Positions 38,939-48,089 of a DNA stretch of 64,000 bases are shown one piece after another. The position numbers and the translations under genes were made by a program. Where the stretch lies: positions 27,150-91,149 of the IMG/VR virus record IMGVR_UViG_3300021962_000058; one strand, 5' to 3'. Position 1 is the stretch's first letter. Every line of letters begins with the position of its first letter. The notes beneath the pieces were generated by a model that searched no databases, was not told the DNA's origin, and saw only the letters and a list, made by a program, of their open reading frames with translations. The stretch comes from a virus.

Positions 38939-39180
38939 TGGATTTCGATATAGACATAGATGATCAACTCAATACTCAACACCTACTTTTTTTAGAACGC
39001 CAATGCAGGGTCTGCAAAAAGACTAAAAGTCTGATAGATGACTTTTATCTTACTAGAAAAGGAAGAGGTATTTTCCCATCAGCGTACTCATATGAGTGCA
39101 AAGAGTGTACTAAAAAGAGAATTATAGAGAAACGAAAGAGTAATTTAGATATAATAAATTGGGAATATCCAGACTGGTAG
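38938..39180 (+). CDS. small four-Cys zinc-binding protein, 80 aa
   Basis: ATG at 38938 overlaps the gp17 stop (TAATG), so this start is preferred over a longer frame reaching back into gp17. The 80-residue protein has two CxxC pairs, CRVC and CKEC, separated by about 30 residues and followed by a basic helix (KKRIIEKRKS). This is the outline of a zinc ribbon such as occurs in endonuclease VII-like or HNH-associated proteins, but no catalytic His/Asn residues are evident. It may bind DNA near packaging (inference). Confidence 0.7.
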   Translation: MDFDIDIDDQLNTQHLLFLERQCRVCKKTKSLIDDFYLTRKGRGIFPSAYSYECKECTKKRIIEKRKSNLDIINWEYPDW

Positions 39181-39219
39181 TTGTTCACGCACTGTTTCCC
39201 CAATGAAAGTAGTCTTTTT

Positions 39220-39227
39220 CATAAATA
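39220..39227 (+). promoter_or_regulatory. late promoter motif (CATAAATA) before gp18
   Basis: One-base variant of TATAAATA, 31 bases before the gp18 ATG in a 78-base gap. A GGAG ribosome site follows it. Confidence 0.6.
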
Positions 39228-39258
39228 TTTTTAGATTAATTCTGGATGGAGAATAAAG

Positions 39259-41427
39259 ATGCCTCTAAATTTAGCATCTCCTGGAATTCTAGTAAGAGAG
39301 GTTGATTTAACTATTGGAAGAATTGATCCAGTTTCTGGGTCAATTGCTGGTATTGTAGCTCCTTTTGCGAAAGGACCTGTTGGTGTTCCTCAACTCATAG
39401 AAAACGAGAACGACCTGTATCAAACTTTTGGACAACCATATTCGGTTGATAAGCACTACGAGCACTGGATGGTTGCGTCATCATATCTTGCTTATGGCGG
39501 ATTGATGAGAGTTGCGAGAGCAGATGATCAACAGTTAAAAAATGCTTTTGTCGGTGCTGGTACTAGCATTAAGATTAAGAGCGAAGAGCATTATGTTCAG
39601 TTGGGATACGATTTAAATGTTATTCCAAACTTTACCTTCGTTGCCAAAAACCCAGGAACTTGGGCAAATGGTGTTAAGGTTGCAATCATTGATGGAAAAG
39701 CAGATCAAATTCTGACAGGTATTTCTACATCTAATGTTCAAGTTGGATACGGATTTACTGTTGCAATTCCCGATGGCACAGTTTTACCTGGAATTGGTAT
39801 AACATCACTTATCGGTGGTTACTTTAAAGGAATTATTACCGAAGTTGGTGATGGTGAAATTTCAACCAAACTGGTGGGTGTCGTAACCGCAACTGGCGGT
39901 ATGGTAAATGTTGATTATCAACAGAATGGAATATACGCACTTCCACAAACTGGAGCAGTCGCAATCCACACAAATGGTGTAGGAACTGCATTTACAAGTA
40001 GATCATATACTGGAGAAAAAGATTGGTTCGAAAATCAATCAATCACTCTAAGTGTAGGTAAGATTGATTGGGATTCGATTGCAAATAAACCTGGAACTTC
40101 GGCGTTTGTTTCTGGAAGAGGTGGAAGATTTGACGAAATGCATATTGTTCTAATTGATGATAAAGGAACAATTACTGGTAATGCAGGTACTATCTTAGAA
40201 AAGCATCTTGCTCTTTCAAAAGCAAATGATGCAGAATATTCAGTAGGAAGTACTTCTTATTGGAGAAAATATCTTGAAACTAATTCAAGATACATTTTTG
40301 GTGGATCGGAACCAGTTGGAATTGTTACAACTGGATTCAGTGGAAATGGTGTTCCACAGTTCGAACTAAATGATGATGCTGGATGGGATCAACCTGCACA
40401 AAACGTAGTTTTTGCTGGAACAGGATCAAATACTTATACTCTTGCAGGTGGTTTAAATTATCAAGGAAAAACTGATCTGTTAACAACAGGGGCACTATAT
40501 TCTGGATTAGACGATATTATAAGTGGTCTTGAACTATTCGAGAACACTGAGGAAATTGAAGTTGATTTCATTCTAATGGGATCAGCAAATTATAGAAAGG
40601 ATGAGGCACAGGCACTAGCAAACGCTTGCGTTGCGATTGCAGAGTATAGAAAAGATGCTGTTGCATTTATTTCACCATATAGACAAGCATTCTTGAATGA
40701 TTCTTCTGTTGGAACAGTAACTGTAAATAACATCGATACCATTACAGATAATGTCGTAAGTTTTTATGCACCAATAACCTCAACAACTTATGGAATCTTT
40801 GATAGTGGTTATAAGTACATGTATGACAGATTTAATGATACATTTAGATATGTTCCACTAAATGGAGATATTGCTGGATGCTGTGCAAGAACTGATATTC
40901 AACAGTTCCCATGGTTCTCTCCCGCAGGAACTTCAAGAGGAGCAATTCTAAATGCAGTTAAACTTGCATACAATCCAGGCAGAAGACAAAGAGACATTCT
41001 GTATTCTAACAGAATTAACCCAGTAATCTTCTCACCAGGTGCAGGTATTGTTCTCTTCGGTGATAAAACTGGATACGGTAAGTCATCGGCGTTCGATAGA
41101 ATCAACGTTCGCAGACTCTTCATCTATCTGGAAGATGCAATTTCTTTTGCTGCTAAGGACTTCCTCTTTGAATTCAACGATGAAATTACAAGAACCAGTT
41201 TTGTAAATATTGTTGAACCTTTCCTACGCGATGTTCAGTCCAAGAGAGGTATCTTTGATTATGTTGTTATTTGTGATGAAACAAACAATACTGGGGAAAT
41301 CATTGATGCGAATGAATTCATCGCAGACATTTACATCAAACCAGCAAGATCGATTAACTTCATCGGTCTGACCTTCATTGCCACCAGAACTGGTGTTGCA
41401 TTTGAAGAAGTAATCGGTTCCGTTTAA
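39259..41427 (+). CDS. gp18: tail sheath protein gp18
   Basis: A 722-residue protein (T4: 659 aa). The N-terminus NLASPGILVREVDLTIG leads to GSIAGIVAPFAKGPVGVPQL, and the conserved C-terminal region has IFDYVVICDETNNTGEIIDA and FIADIYIKPARSINFIGLTF, all typical of contractile sheath proteins. A second family stretch is NPVIFSPGAGIVLFGDKTGY. It polymerises around the gp19 tube and contracts on infection. A late promoter and GGAG ribosome site precede it. It is followed by gp19 as in T4. Confidence 0.95.
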   Translation: MPLNLASPGILVREVDLTIGRIDPVSGSIAGIVAPFAKGPVGVPQLIENENDLYQTFGQPYSVDKHYEHWMVASSYLAYGGLMRVARADDQQLKNAFVGAGTSIKIKSEEHYVQLGYDLNVIPNFTFVAKNPGTWANGVKVAIIDGKADQILTGISTSNVQVGYGFTVAIPDGTVLPGIGITSLIGGYFKGIITEVGDGEISTKLVGVVTATGGMVNVDYQQNGIYALPQTGAVAIHTNGVGTAFTSRSYTGEKDWFENQSITLSVGKIDWDSIANKPGTSAFVSGRGGRFDEMHIVLIDDKGTITGNAGTILEKHLALSKANDAEYSVGSTSYWRKYLETNSRYIFGGSEPVGIVTTGFSGNGVPQFELNDDAGWDQPAQNVVFAGTGSNTYTLAGGLNYQGKTDLLTTGALYSGLDDIISGLELFENTEEIEVDFILMGSANYRKDEAQALANACVAIAEYRKDAVAFISPYRQAFLNDSSVGTVTVNNIDTITDNVVSFYAPITSTTYGIFDSGYKYMYDRFNDTFRYVPLNGDIAGCCARTDIQQFPWFSPAGTSRGAILNAVKLAYNPGRRQRDILYSNRINPVIFSPGAGIVLFGDKTGYGKSSAFDRINVRRLFIYLEDAISFAAKDFLFEFNDEITRTSFVNIVEPFLRDVQSKRGIFDYVVICDETNNTGEIIDANEFIADIYIKPARSINFIGLTFIATRTGVAFEEVIGSV

Positions 41428-41448
41428 TTAAACTAGAGGTTTAGAACT

Positions 41449-42039
41449 ATGCCAGCTAGAAATCAAATTAATCCACCCCCACTAAGGAAGATCACCGACT
41501 TTAAAAATAAGTTAACTGGTGGTGGTGCTCGCCCTAACCTCTTTGAGGTTGTCCTTACTTTCCCAGATGCTGCTACTCCAAATACAACAACGATTGAAAA
41601 ATCTAGATTTATGATCAAGGCAGCTAACCTGCCTGCATCAAACGTTGCTCCAATTGATGTTCCTTTTAGAGGTAGAATTCTAAAAGTTGCAGGAGACAGA
41701 ACCTTTGATTCTTGGACGGTTACCGTTATCAACGACACTGATTTCTCTATTCGTTCCGCTTTTGAAAAGTGGATGAATACATTTAACAGATTGTCCGATA
41801 ACACTGGTTTAACCAATCCAGCAGATTATCAGTCCGATGCTTATGTTTATCAATTAGATCGTGACGGATCTGTACTAAGATCATATAGAATGTATGATTT
41901 GTTCCCAACTCAGGTATCTCCTATTGAACTTTCATATGATGCTCAGGGTATCGAAGAGTTTACAGTAGAACTTCAAGTTCTTTGGTGGGAAGCAATTAAA
42001 GGAACTGGCACAAATGCTGGTGGTGAAGATATTAACTAA
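41449..42039 (+). CDS. gp19: tail tube protein gp19
   Basis: A 196-residue protein immediately after the sheath gene (T4: 163 aa). Features include PNLFEVVLTFPDAATP, FRGRILKVAGDRTFDSWTVT and the C-terminal PIELSYDAQGIEEFTVELQV followed by WWEA, the standard T4-type tube fold. Hexamers stack to form the conduit for DNA inside the sheath. An AGAGG ribosome site precedes the ATG. A weak late motif (ACTAAATA at 42035-42042) overlaps its end, ahead of gp20. Confidence 0.93.
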   Translation: MPARNQINPPPLRKITDFKNKLTGGGARPNLFEVVLTFPDAATPNTTTIEKSRFMIKAANLPASNVAPIDVPFRGRILKVAGDRTFDSWTVTVINDTDFSIRSAFEKWMNTFNRLSDNTGLTNPADYQSDAYVYQLDRDGSVLRSYRMYDLFPTQVSPIELSYDAQGIEEFTVELQVLWWEAIKGTGTNAGGEDIN

Positions 42040-42070
42040 ATAATAGAATAAAGAGTCAAAAGATTATACT

Positions 42071-43777
42071 ATGGCAAAACTTTTTGGTTTTTCTATTGAT
42101 AGTAACAAAAACCAATCTCCTTCGGTAGTATCCCCCGTACCTCAAACCAATGAGGACGGGGTTGATAATTATATTGCTAGTGGATTTTATGGTCAATATA
42201 TTGATATCGAAGGAGTTTATCGAACAGAGCATGATTTAATCAAAAGATACAGGGAAATGGCACTTCACCCAGAGTGTGATGGTGCCATTGAAGATGTTGT
42301 CAACGAAGCTATTGTTAGTGATCTATACGATTCTCCAGTAGAGATTGAACTTTCTAATTTGAATGCTAGCGAATCACTTAAAAAGAAAATAAGAGAAGAA
42401 TTTAGATATCTAAAAGAAATCATGGACTTTGATAGAAAGTGCCATGAGATTTTTAGAAACTGGTATATTGATGGAAGAATTTATTATTTGAAGGTCATTG
42501 ATCTTAAGAATCCTCAGGCAGGAATTCAGGATCTAAGATACATTGATCCTATGAAGATGAAGTATATTCGTCAGGAAAAGAAAAATAATAAAGATCCTTA
42601 TGCTAGAGTAAATTCAAGAAACACTGAAAACTCTCTACCCCATAGTCCAGAATTTGAAGAGTATTTCTTATATACTCCAACACCAAATTATCCAACAGGA
42701 ATGATTTCAGGCGCTGGTTCTGGAAAATCAGTTAAGATTGCAAAAGACTCAGTTGTATATTGCACTTCTGGTCTTGTAGACAGAAATAAAAATACTGTTC
42801 TTTCTTATCTTCATAAAGCAATCAAAGCACTCAATCAACTGAGAATGATTGAGGACTCTCTTGTTATTTACAGATTATCAAGAGCACCTGAAAGAAGAAT
42901 TTTCTATATTGATGTTGGCAACCTTCCAAAGGTAAAAGCGGAACAATACCTTAAAGAGGTTATGTCTCGTTATAGAAATAAACTTGTATATGATGCTTCA
43001 ACTGGTGAAGTTCGTGATGACCGCAAGTTTATGTCTATGATGGAAGATTTTTGGTTACCTCGCCGTGAAGGTGGTAGAGGAACTGAAATCACCACTCTTC
43101 CTGGTGGGCAAAATCTTGGAGAACTTGCCGATATTGAATACTTCCAGAAAAAACTGTATAGAGCACTTGGAGTTCCAGAATCAAGAATTGCTGGAAGTGG
43201 TGATGGATTTAATCTCGGAAGATCATCGGAAATTTTAAGAGACGAACTTAAATTTGCAAAGTTTGTTGGTCGTTTGAGAAAGAGATTTGCTCAAATGTTC
43301 AATGATATGTTGAAAACGCAATTGATTCTCAAAAACATTGTCAGTCCAGAAGATTGGGATGTAATGTCAGATCATATTCAATATGATTTCTTATACGATA
43401 ATCAATTTGCTGAACTTAAAGAGTCAGAACTTCTAAATGGACGTTTAGGAACACTTGCAACAATTGAACCTTACATTGGAAAATATTTCTCAACAGAATA
43501 TGTAAGAAAGAAAATTCTTCGTCAAACTGATTCAGAAATCATTGAGATTGATGAGCAGATTGAGGATGAAATTCAAAAAGGAATTCTTCCAGATCCTTCA
43601 ATGGTTGATCCAATCACTGGTGCTCCATTACCACAACCTGGTGAAGGAAATGGTATGGCAGGAATGGGTCAAGATGCAATGGGAATGGGTGAGATTCCAA
43701 CAGAGCCAGGTCTAGATGCACAAGCAAATGTAACAGACGCCCAAATGCAAAAAGATGCTAAAAAGGCTGAGATATAA
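42071..43777 (+). CDS. gp20: portal vertex protein gp20
   Basis: A 568-residue portal (T4: 524 aa). Recognised by DLIKRYREMALHPECDGAIE followed by DVVNEAIVSD, the crown/stem segments (LRMIEDSLVIYRLSRAPERR, IFYIDVGNLPKVKAEQYLKE), and YFQKKLYRALGVPESRIAGS. It forms the dodecameric DNA gate to which gp17 and later gp13 bind and initiates prohead assembly. The C-terminal 60 residues are a Gly/Met/Gln-rich flexible tail. A late promoter overlaps its stop codon. Confidence 0.95.
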   Translation: MAKLFGFSIDSNKNQSPSVVSPVPQTNEDGVDNYIASGFYGQYIDIEGVYRTEHDLIKRYREMALHPECDGAIEDVVNEAIVSDLYDSPVEIELSNLNASESLKKKIREEFRYLKEIMDFDRKCHEIFRNWYIDGRIYYLKVIDLKNPQAGIQDLRYIDPMKMKYIRQEKKNNKDPYARVNSRNTENSLPHSPEFEEYFLYTPTPNYPTGMISGAGSGKSVKIAKDSVVYCTSGLVDRNKNTVLSYLHKAIKALNQLRMIEDSLVIYRLSRAPERRIFYIDVGNLPKVKAEQYLKEVMSRYRNKLVYDASTGEVRDDRKFMSMMEDFWLPRREGGRGTEITTLPGGQNLGELADIEYFQKKLYRALGVPESRIAGSGDGFNLGRSSEILRDELKFAKFVGRLRKRFAQMFNDMLKTQLILKNIVSPEDWDVMSDHIQYDFLYDNQFAELKESELLNGRLGTLATIEPYIGKYFSTEYVRKKILRQTDSEIIEIDEQIEDEIQKGILPDPSMVDPITGAPLPQPGEGNGMAGMGQDAMGMGEIPTEPGLDAQANVTDAQMQKDAKKAEI

Positions 43778-43780
43778 ATA
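43773..43780 (+). promoter_or_regulatory. late promoter (TATAAATA) after gp20
   Basis: Exact TATAAATA overlapping the gp20 stop, 25 bases before the small prohead-core-like gene at 43806. Confidence 0.65.
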
Positions 43781-43805
43781 AATTTATAATTAATAAAACA
43801 ATTTT

Positions 43806-43979
43806 ATGGAAGATCTTATCGACTTGATCGCAACTGATGCATCAGCATCGGATGTTCGTGACAAAATTCACGATATTCTTTATTCAAAAGCAGCAGAGAG
43901 AATTGAACTCGCAAAACCATACGTAGCATCGTCTATGTTTGGTGAGTCTGAAGTAGAAGAAACAGAGGATCAAGAATAA
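43806..43979 (+). CDS. gp67-like prohead core protein, 57 aa
   Basis: A short acidic, helical protein between portal and prohead protease, where T4 has genes 67 and 68. It begins MEDLIDLIATDASASDVRDK, continues with a helix (IHDILYSKAAERIELAKP), and ends with an acidic tail (ESEVEETEDQE). T4 gp67 is a similarly small acidic core protein. Position, size and charge support the assignment, but sequence similarity to T4 cannot be judged by eye. Its stop overlaps the next start (TAATG). Confidence 0.65.
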   Translation: MEDLIDLIATDASASDVRDKIHDILYSKAAERIELAKPYVASSMFGESEVEETEDQE

Positions 43980-44254
43980 TGGCCAATAGAATTAAAGTTC
44001 TTGGGGCAGAAGCAGCACTTCCAACTACAACCGGAACGGCGACTAGTTTTAGTTCGGCAACGGTTGTTCGTTTAGTTAATACTGCACCGACCACAGAATA
44101 TCTAGTTACAGTGGTCGAAACACAGGGTGGAACCGTTGTTGGTTCTTTCACTCTACCTCGACTACAAACTGAACTTTTGGAAAAATTACCATCACATTGT
44201 GTGTATGCGGCGAATGCTGCTGTTTTGGGAGCAAAAGTAGGATTCACAAACTAA
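43979..44254 (+). CDS. small beta-rich protein between portal and protease genes, 91 aa
   Basis: A 91-residue protein starting MANRIKVLGAEAALPTTTGT and rich in Val/Thr, with a predicted beta-sandwich pattern (ATVVRLVNTAPTTEYLVTVV, GGTVVGSFTLPRLQTELLEK). No charged core-protein character, so it is unlike gp67/gp68. The pattern suits a small virion protein, perhaps a head or tail decoration. ATG overlaps the preceding stop, and gp21 begins 4 bases after its end. Confidence 0.65.
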   Translation: MANRIKVLGAEAALPTTTGTATSFSSATVVRLVNTAPTTEYLVTVVETQGGTVVGSFTLPRLQTELLEKLPSHCVYAANAAVLGAKVGFTN

Positions 44255-44258
44255 AACA

Positions 44259-44909
44259 ATGAAACTCATCACAGAAGAAATTCAAAAGGTAGAATTTATT
44301 ACCGAAGGCAAAGGTTTAAAGCAAAAAATGTATATTGAAGGTGTTTTCCTTCAAGGTGATATTTGCAACCGTAATGGAAGAATGTATCCAATGGAAACAC
44401 TCTCCCGTGAGGTAAAAAGATATACCGAATCTTTTATTAATAAAGGTCGTGCTCTTGGTGAACTTGGACACCCTGATGGACCAACAGTCAACCTTGATCG
44501 TGTTTCTCATAAAATTGTTTCTCTCACTGCAGAAGGAACAAACTTTAGAGGTAAGGCACAACTTCTCGAAACTCCAATGGGTAAGATTGCAAAATCTCTT
44601 ATTGGTGAAGGAGTTTGTCTTGGCGTTTCTTCTCGTGGTGTTGGTTCATTAAAGATGACCAATGAGGGTCATAAAATTGTTGGCGAAGATTTTATGCTAG
44701 CAACTGCTGCTGATATTGTTGCCGATCCTTCTGCACCTGATGCTTTTGTTCAGGGAATTATGGAAGGTAAAGAGTGGGTTTGGGAAGGGGGAATTCTTCG
44801 TGAAAGACTTGCAGAACAAACTCAAAAGAGAATTAATACTCTGGTTGATCAAAGAAGACTTGAAGAGCATAAGTTGAATTTATTCAACGAATTTCTTTCA
44901 AATCTTTAA
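44259..44909 (+). CDS. gp21: prohead maturation protease gp21
   Basis: A 216-residue serine protease (T4: 212 aa) of the herpes-protease-like fold. His71 lies in ALGELGHPDGPTVNLDRVSH and the candidate nucleophile Ser124/125 in GVCLGVSSRGVGSL, followed by a conserved DIVADPSAPDAFVQGIMEG. It processes gp23, gp22 and internal proteins after a (L/I)xE site, then leaves the capsid as fragments. Several N-termini in this window carry that site. Late promoter and scaffold gene follow. Confidence 0.94.
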   Translation: MKLITEEIQKVEFITEGKGLKQKMYIEGVFLQGDICNRNGRMYPMETLSREVKRYTESFINKGRALGELGHPDGPTVNLDRVSHKIVSLTAEGTNFRGKAQLLETPMGKIAKSLIGEGVCLGVSSRGVGSLKMTNEGHKIVGEDFMLATAADIVADPSAPDAFVQGIMEGKEWVWEGGILRERLAEQTQKRINTLVDQRRLEEHKLNLFNEFLSNL

Positions 44910-44911
44910 TT

Positions 44912-44919
44912 TATAAATA
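44912..44919 (+). promoter_or_regulatory. late promoter (TATAAATA) before gp22
   Basis: Exact TATAAATA, 30 bases before the gp22 ATG, just after the gp21 stop. Confidence 0.65.
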
Positions 44920-44949
44920 AATATAGATTATCTAAGAATCTAAACAAAA

Positions 44950-46035
44950 ATGTCCGTTGGTAGAAATTTACAAGAAATGGAAAACGTAGTAACCAAAGGG
45001 GCTGCACCTGCCGATCCAATGCCACAAACTGGCATCGAGTACGAAGATTTAGGTGGTCCTACTCCCGAAAATTATCGTCCAGATGACGATTCTTCTAAAC
45101 TCAAAGACCCATCTGCAACTCTTGCTCAGGTAAGAGACATTGTTAATGCGAAAGCAATGAAAGCAGAAGAGACTGAGATTGAAGATGAAGTCATTGAAGA
45201 GGAAACCGAAGAGGAAGAGACCGACCTCGAAGGTGAGGAAGGTGGTGAAGATTCAGAAGAAGATACCGCCGAAGAAGAAGTAGAAGAAGTAGAAGAAGAG
45301 TTTAACATCGATGAAGATGTAAACGCTCTTCTCGAAGGTGAGGAGCTTTCTGAGGAATTCCAAGAGAAAGCACGCACCATCTTCGAAGCAGCGATTAAGT
45401 CGAAAGTTGCCGAAATCAAAGAGTCTCTCCAAGAGTCATATGCAGTTGCTCTTGTAGAAGAACTCAATGCTATCAAATCGGAACTTACCGAAAGAGTCGA
45501 TGCATATCTTGAGTATGTCGCTGATGAGTGGTTCCAAGAGAATGCACTCGCAGTTGAGCACGGTCTTAAGACCGAAATGACCGAATCATTCCTCGTTGGA
45601 ATGAAGAGTCTTTTTGAAGATCATTATGTAACAATCCCTGAAGATAGATATGATGTAATCGAGAGCATGGTAGATAAACTTGATGAAATGGAAGAAAAAC
45701 TCAACGAGCAAATTCAAAGAAATGTTGCTCTTAATAGAAGATTAGCTGAGTCGGTTGCTGATGTAATCTTTGCAGATGTCGCTGAGGGTCTTGCACTATC
45801 TCAGAAGGACAAACTCGCTTCTCTTGCCGAAAATGTTGAGTTTGAAAGTGAAGCAGACTATCGTGAGAAGCTAGTAACTCTGAGGGAATCATATTTCCCA
45901 GCAAACACTGGTACTCAAAGAAGCACAACTGAGAATCTCTCAGAAGAAGTCTCATCTGATGAAACGATCACTGAATCTGTTTCGCCAGTAATGGCTGCTT
46001 ATTTAGAGACTCTTGCTAGAGCTTCTAAAAAGTGA
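44950..46035 (+). CDS. gp22: prohead scaffold/core protein gp22
   Basis: A 361-residue, strongly acidic helical protein between protease and major capsid genes, as in T4 (269 aa). Residues 60-120 are mostly Glu/Asp (runs such as EEETEEEETDLEGEEGGEDS), followed by long helices (VALVEELNAIKSELTERVDA) and a C-terminal helical segment (LSQKDKLASLAENVEFESEA). It forms the core around which gp23 assembles and is digested by gp21; many LxE sites are present. Confidence 0.9.
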   Translation: MSVGRNLQEMENVVTKGAAPADPMPQTGIEYEDLGGPTPENYRPDDDSSKLKDPSATLAQVRDIVNAKAMKAEETEIEDEVIEEETEEEETDLEGEEGGEDSEEDTAEEEVEEVEEEFNIDEDVNALLEGEELSEEFQEKARTIFEAAIKSKVAEIKESLQESYAVALVEELNAIKSELTERVDAYLEYVADEWFQENALAVEHGLKTEMTESFLVGMKSLFEDHYVTIPEDRYDVIESMVDKLDEMEEKLNEQIQRNVALNRRLAESVADVIFADVAEGLALSQKDKLASLAENVEFESEADYREKLVTLRESYFPANTGTQRSTTENLSEEVSSDETITESVSPVMAAYLETLARASKK

Positions 46036-46084
46036 TTTTTAGATCATAATCAAACAACAACACTTTTAAAAGAGGTAAATTCAA

Positions 46085-47485
46085 ATGCAAATGTTCAATG
46101 CTGAGCAATTGCAGGAGAAGTGGGCACCTATCCTCGACTATGAGGGTCTTGATTCAATCAAAGATTCGCATCGTAGAGCGGTAACCGCTATCCTGCTAGA
46201 AAACCAAGAGAGAGAACTCCGTGAGGAGAGAGCATTCCTCTCTGAAGGTCCTACTGTTAGCACCCTTTCTGGAACCGGTAATCCTGGTTTCTCTGCCGGC
46301 GCTTCTGCACCTGTTGCTGGTTTCGACCCCGTTCTGATCTCCCTGATCAGACGTTCAATGCCTAACCTGGTCGCTTATGACCTCGCTGGCGTTCAACCAA
46401 TGAACGGTCCTACTGGACTCATCTTCGCAATGCGCTCGAAGTACAACACCCAGAGCGGCACCGAAGCACTGTTCAACGAAGCAGATACTGCATTCTCTGG
46501 TCAGTCAACCAACCTCAACAACACTCAGGGTTGGACTAACGGAACCGTTGGTCTTGGTACTACAACCCAAAGAGGAACCAATCCTGGTCTTCTCGATCCT
46601 ACTTTCCCTGCAACTGGCGATGCTAGTACCTACAACGTAGGTCAGGGTATGCGTACCGATGTTGCTGAGAATCTTGGCGACGGTACTGAGGGTCACTTCA
46701 ATGAGATGGCATTCTCGATCGAGAAGGTCACTGTTACTGCGAAGTCCAGAGCACTGAAAGCTGAGTACTCACTCGAACTCGCACAAGACCTGAAGGCAAT
46801 TCACGGTCTGAATGCAGAAGCTGAGCTTGCAAACATCCTCAGCACCGAGATCCTCGCAGAAATCAACCGCGAAGTTATCCGTACCATCTATAACGTTGCT
46901 GAGTCTGGTGCTCAGGCAAACGTTGCTACCGCTGGTACTTTCGACCTCGATGTTGACTCCAACGGTCGTTGGTCAGTTGAGAAGTTCAAGGGTCTTATCT
47001 TCCAGATCGAGCGCGACGCTAACGCAATCGCACAAAGAACTCGTCGTGGAAAGGGCAACATGATCCTCTGCTCCGCAGACGTTGCTTCCGCCCTGACAAT
47101 GGCTGGTGTACTTGATTACACCCCCGCCCTCAACGCTAACCTCAACGTTGATGACACTGGTAACACCTTCGCTGGTGTTCTGCAAGGTAAGTATCGTGTT
47201 TATATCGATCCTTATTCGGCAAACGTTTCTGCTAACCAGTACTACGTTGTTGGTTATAAGGGTTCTTCCCCTTATGATGCAGGTCTGTTCTATTGCCCAT
47301 ACGTACCCCTCCAGATGGTACGTGCGGTTGGTGAGGACACCTTCCAGCCCAAGATTGGCTTCAAGACCCGCTATGGTATCGTTGCTAACCCATTCTCACA
47401 GGGTACAACCGCTATCACTGGCGACGGTCTGGTACGTAACGCAAACCGTTACTACAGAAGAGTCAAAGTAACCAATCTAATGTAA
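46085..47485 (+). CDS. gp23: major capsid protein gp23
   Basis: A 466-residue capsid protein (T4: 521 aa). The start MQMFNAEQLQEKWAPILDY, IRRSMPNLVAYDLAGVQPMN, and LKAEYSLELAQDLKAIHGLN are hallmark gp23 stretches. A likely gp21 cleavage site is FLSE before GPTVS (E54/G55), leaving a mature chain of about 412 residues. The gene is visibly richer in G+C and uses more C-ending codons than its neighbours, consistent with high expression. AGAGG ribosome site upstream; a strong terminator follows. Confidence 0.97.
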   Translation: MQMFNAEQLQEKWAPILDYEGLDSIKDSHRRAVTAILLENQERELREERAFLSEGPTVSTLSGTGNPGFSAGASAPVAGFDPVLISLIRRSMPNLVAYDLAGVQPMNGPTGLIFAMRSKYNTQSGTEALFNEADTAFSGQSTNLNNTQGWTNGTVGLGTTTQRGTNPGLLDPTFPATGDASTYNVGQGMRTDVAENLGDGTEGHFNEMAFSIEKVTVTAKSRALKAEYSLELAQDLKAIHGLNAEAELANILSTEILAEINREVIRTIYNVAESGAQANVATAGTFDLDVDSNGRWSVEKFKGLIFQIERDANAIAQRTRRGKGNMILCSADVASALTMAGVLDYTPALNANLNVDDTGNTFAGVLQGKYRVYIDPYSANVSANQYYVVGYKGSSPYDAGLFYCPYVPLQMVRAVGEDTFQPKIGFKTRYGIVANPFSQGTTAITGDGLVRNANRYYRRVKVTNLM

Positions 47486-47507
47486 AATACATTTACATTA
47501 AAGTTTT

Positions 47508-47532
47508 AGAGGGGAGAAATCCCCTCTTTTTT
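47508..47532 (+). terminator. intrinsic terminator after gp23
   Basis: AGAGGGG and CCCCTCT pair around a 6-base loop, followed by six T. Located 22 bases after the gp23 stop; a late promoter follows directly. Confidence 0.9.
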
Positions 47533-47534
47533 AT

Positions 47535-47542
47535 TATAAATA
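47535..47542 (+). promoter_or_regulatory. late promoter (TATAAATA) before GIY-YIG gene
   Basis: Exact TATAAATA, 24 bases before the endonuclease ATG and adjacent to the gp23 terminator T-run. Confidence 0.65.
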
Positions 47543-47566
47543 AAGGATACATACCTTTTTGATAAA

Positions 47567-48070
47567 ATGGCATTTATATATAAAGCAACAAACAAAGTTA
47601 ATGGTAAAATTTATATCGGGAGAACATCCTACGACAAATTATACAAAAGAATTAATTCTCACTTTTGGTATTCTAAAAATAAAGATTGCAACATACCATT
47701 TGCAAATGCCCTAAAAAAATATGGAAGAAATCAATTTGAATGGGAAATTTTAGAGGAATGTAAAAATGAAGATATGGGGCAAAAAGAAATTTATTGGATA
47801 GATAAGTTAAAACCAGATTACAATGTTACTCTTGGTGGTGATGGGGGACATTATGGAAGAATATGCCCAGAAAATGTGAAGTTAGCATCTAAAATTGCAA
47901 ACAGTAAACCTGTCATAGATACGAGAACTGGAATCGTGTATGAAAGTGCAACAGAAGCATCAAAAAATCTTGGTATTTCCAGATCCAGTATTTCTAGAAG
48001 TTGCGCAAAAGATGAATCTAAAAGTCGCCCAAATAGAAAACCTTGGTTTAGATATATAGAGAATAAATAA
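47567..48070 (+). CDS. free-standing GIY-YIG homing endonuclease
   Basis: The N-terminus FIYKATNKVNGKIYIGRTS carries the GIY-YIG pattern (here FIY...YIG), followed by the catalytic-type Arg in YKRINSH and a conserved Glu region (EWEILEECKNEDMGQKEIYW). The C-terminal part (DTRTGIVYESATEASKNLGI, SRSSISRS) resembles the NUMOD1/IENR1 DNA-binding helix also present in the HNH gene upstream of gp17. At 167 residues it is complete. It sits just after the intact gp23 gene, probably recognising a gp23-linked site in phages without it (inference). Confidence 0.87.
   Translation: MAFIYKATNKVNGKIYIGRTSYDKLYKRINSHFWYSKNKDCNIPFANALKKYGRNQFEWEILEECKNEDMGQKEIYWIDKLKPDYNVTLGGDGGHYGRICPENVKLASKIANSKPVIDTRTGIVYESATEASKNLGISRSSISRSCAKDESKSRPNRKPWFRYIENK
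48062..48069 (+). promoter_or_regulatory. late promoter motif (AATAAATA) before the 48090 gene
   Basis: One-base variant of the late consensus, 20 bases before the ATG at 48090 and overlapping the endonuclease stop. Confidence 0.45.
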
Positions 48071-48089
48071 AAATAAAACTAGTAGAAAA

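Noticed and set aside
47106-47471. 121-codon frame within gp23 in another phase
   Set aside because: Low-complexity Ser/Thr/Leu composition caused by the codon bias of gp23; no ribosome site.
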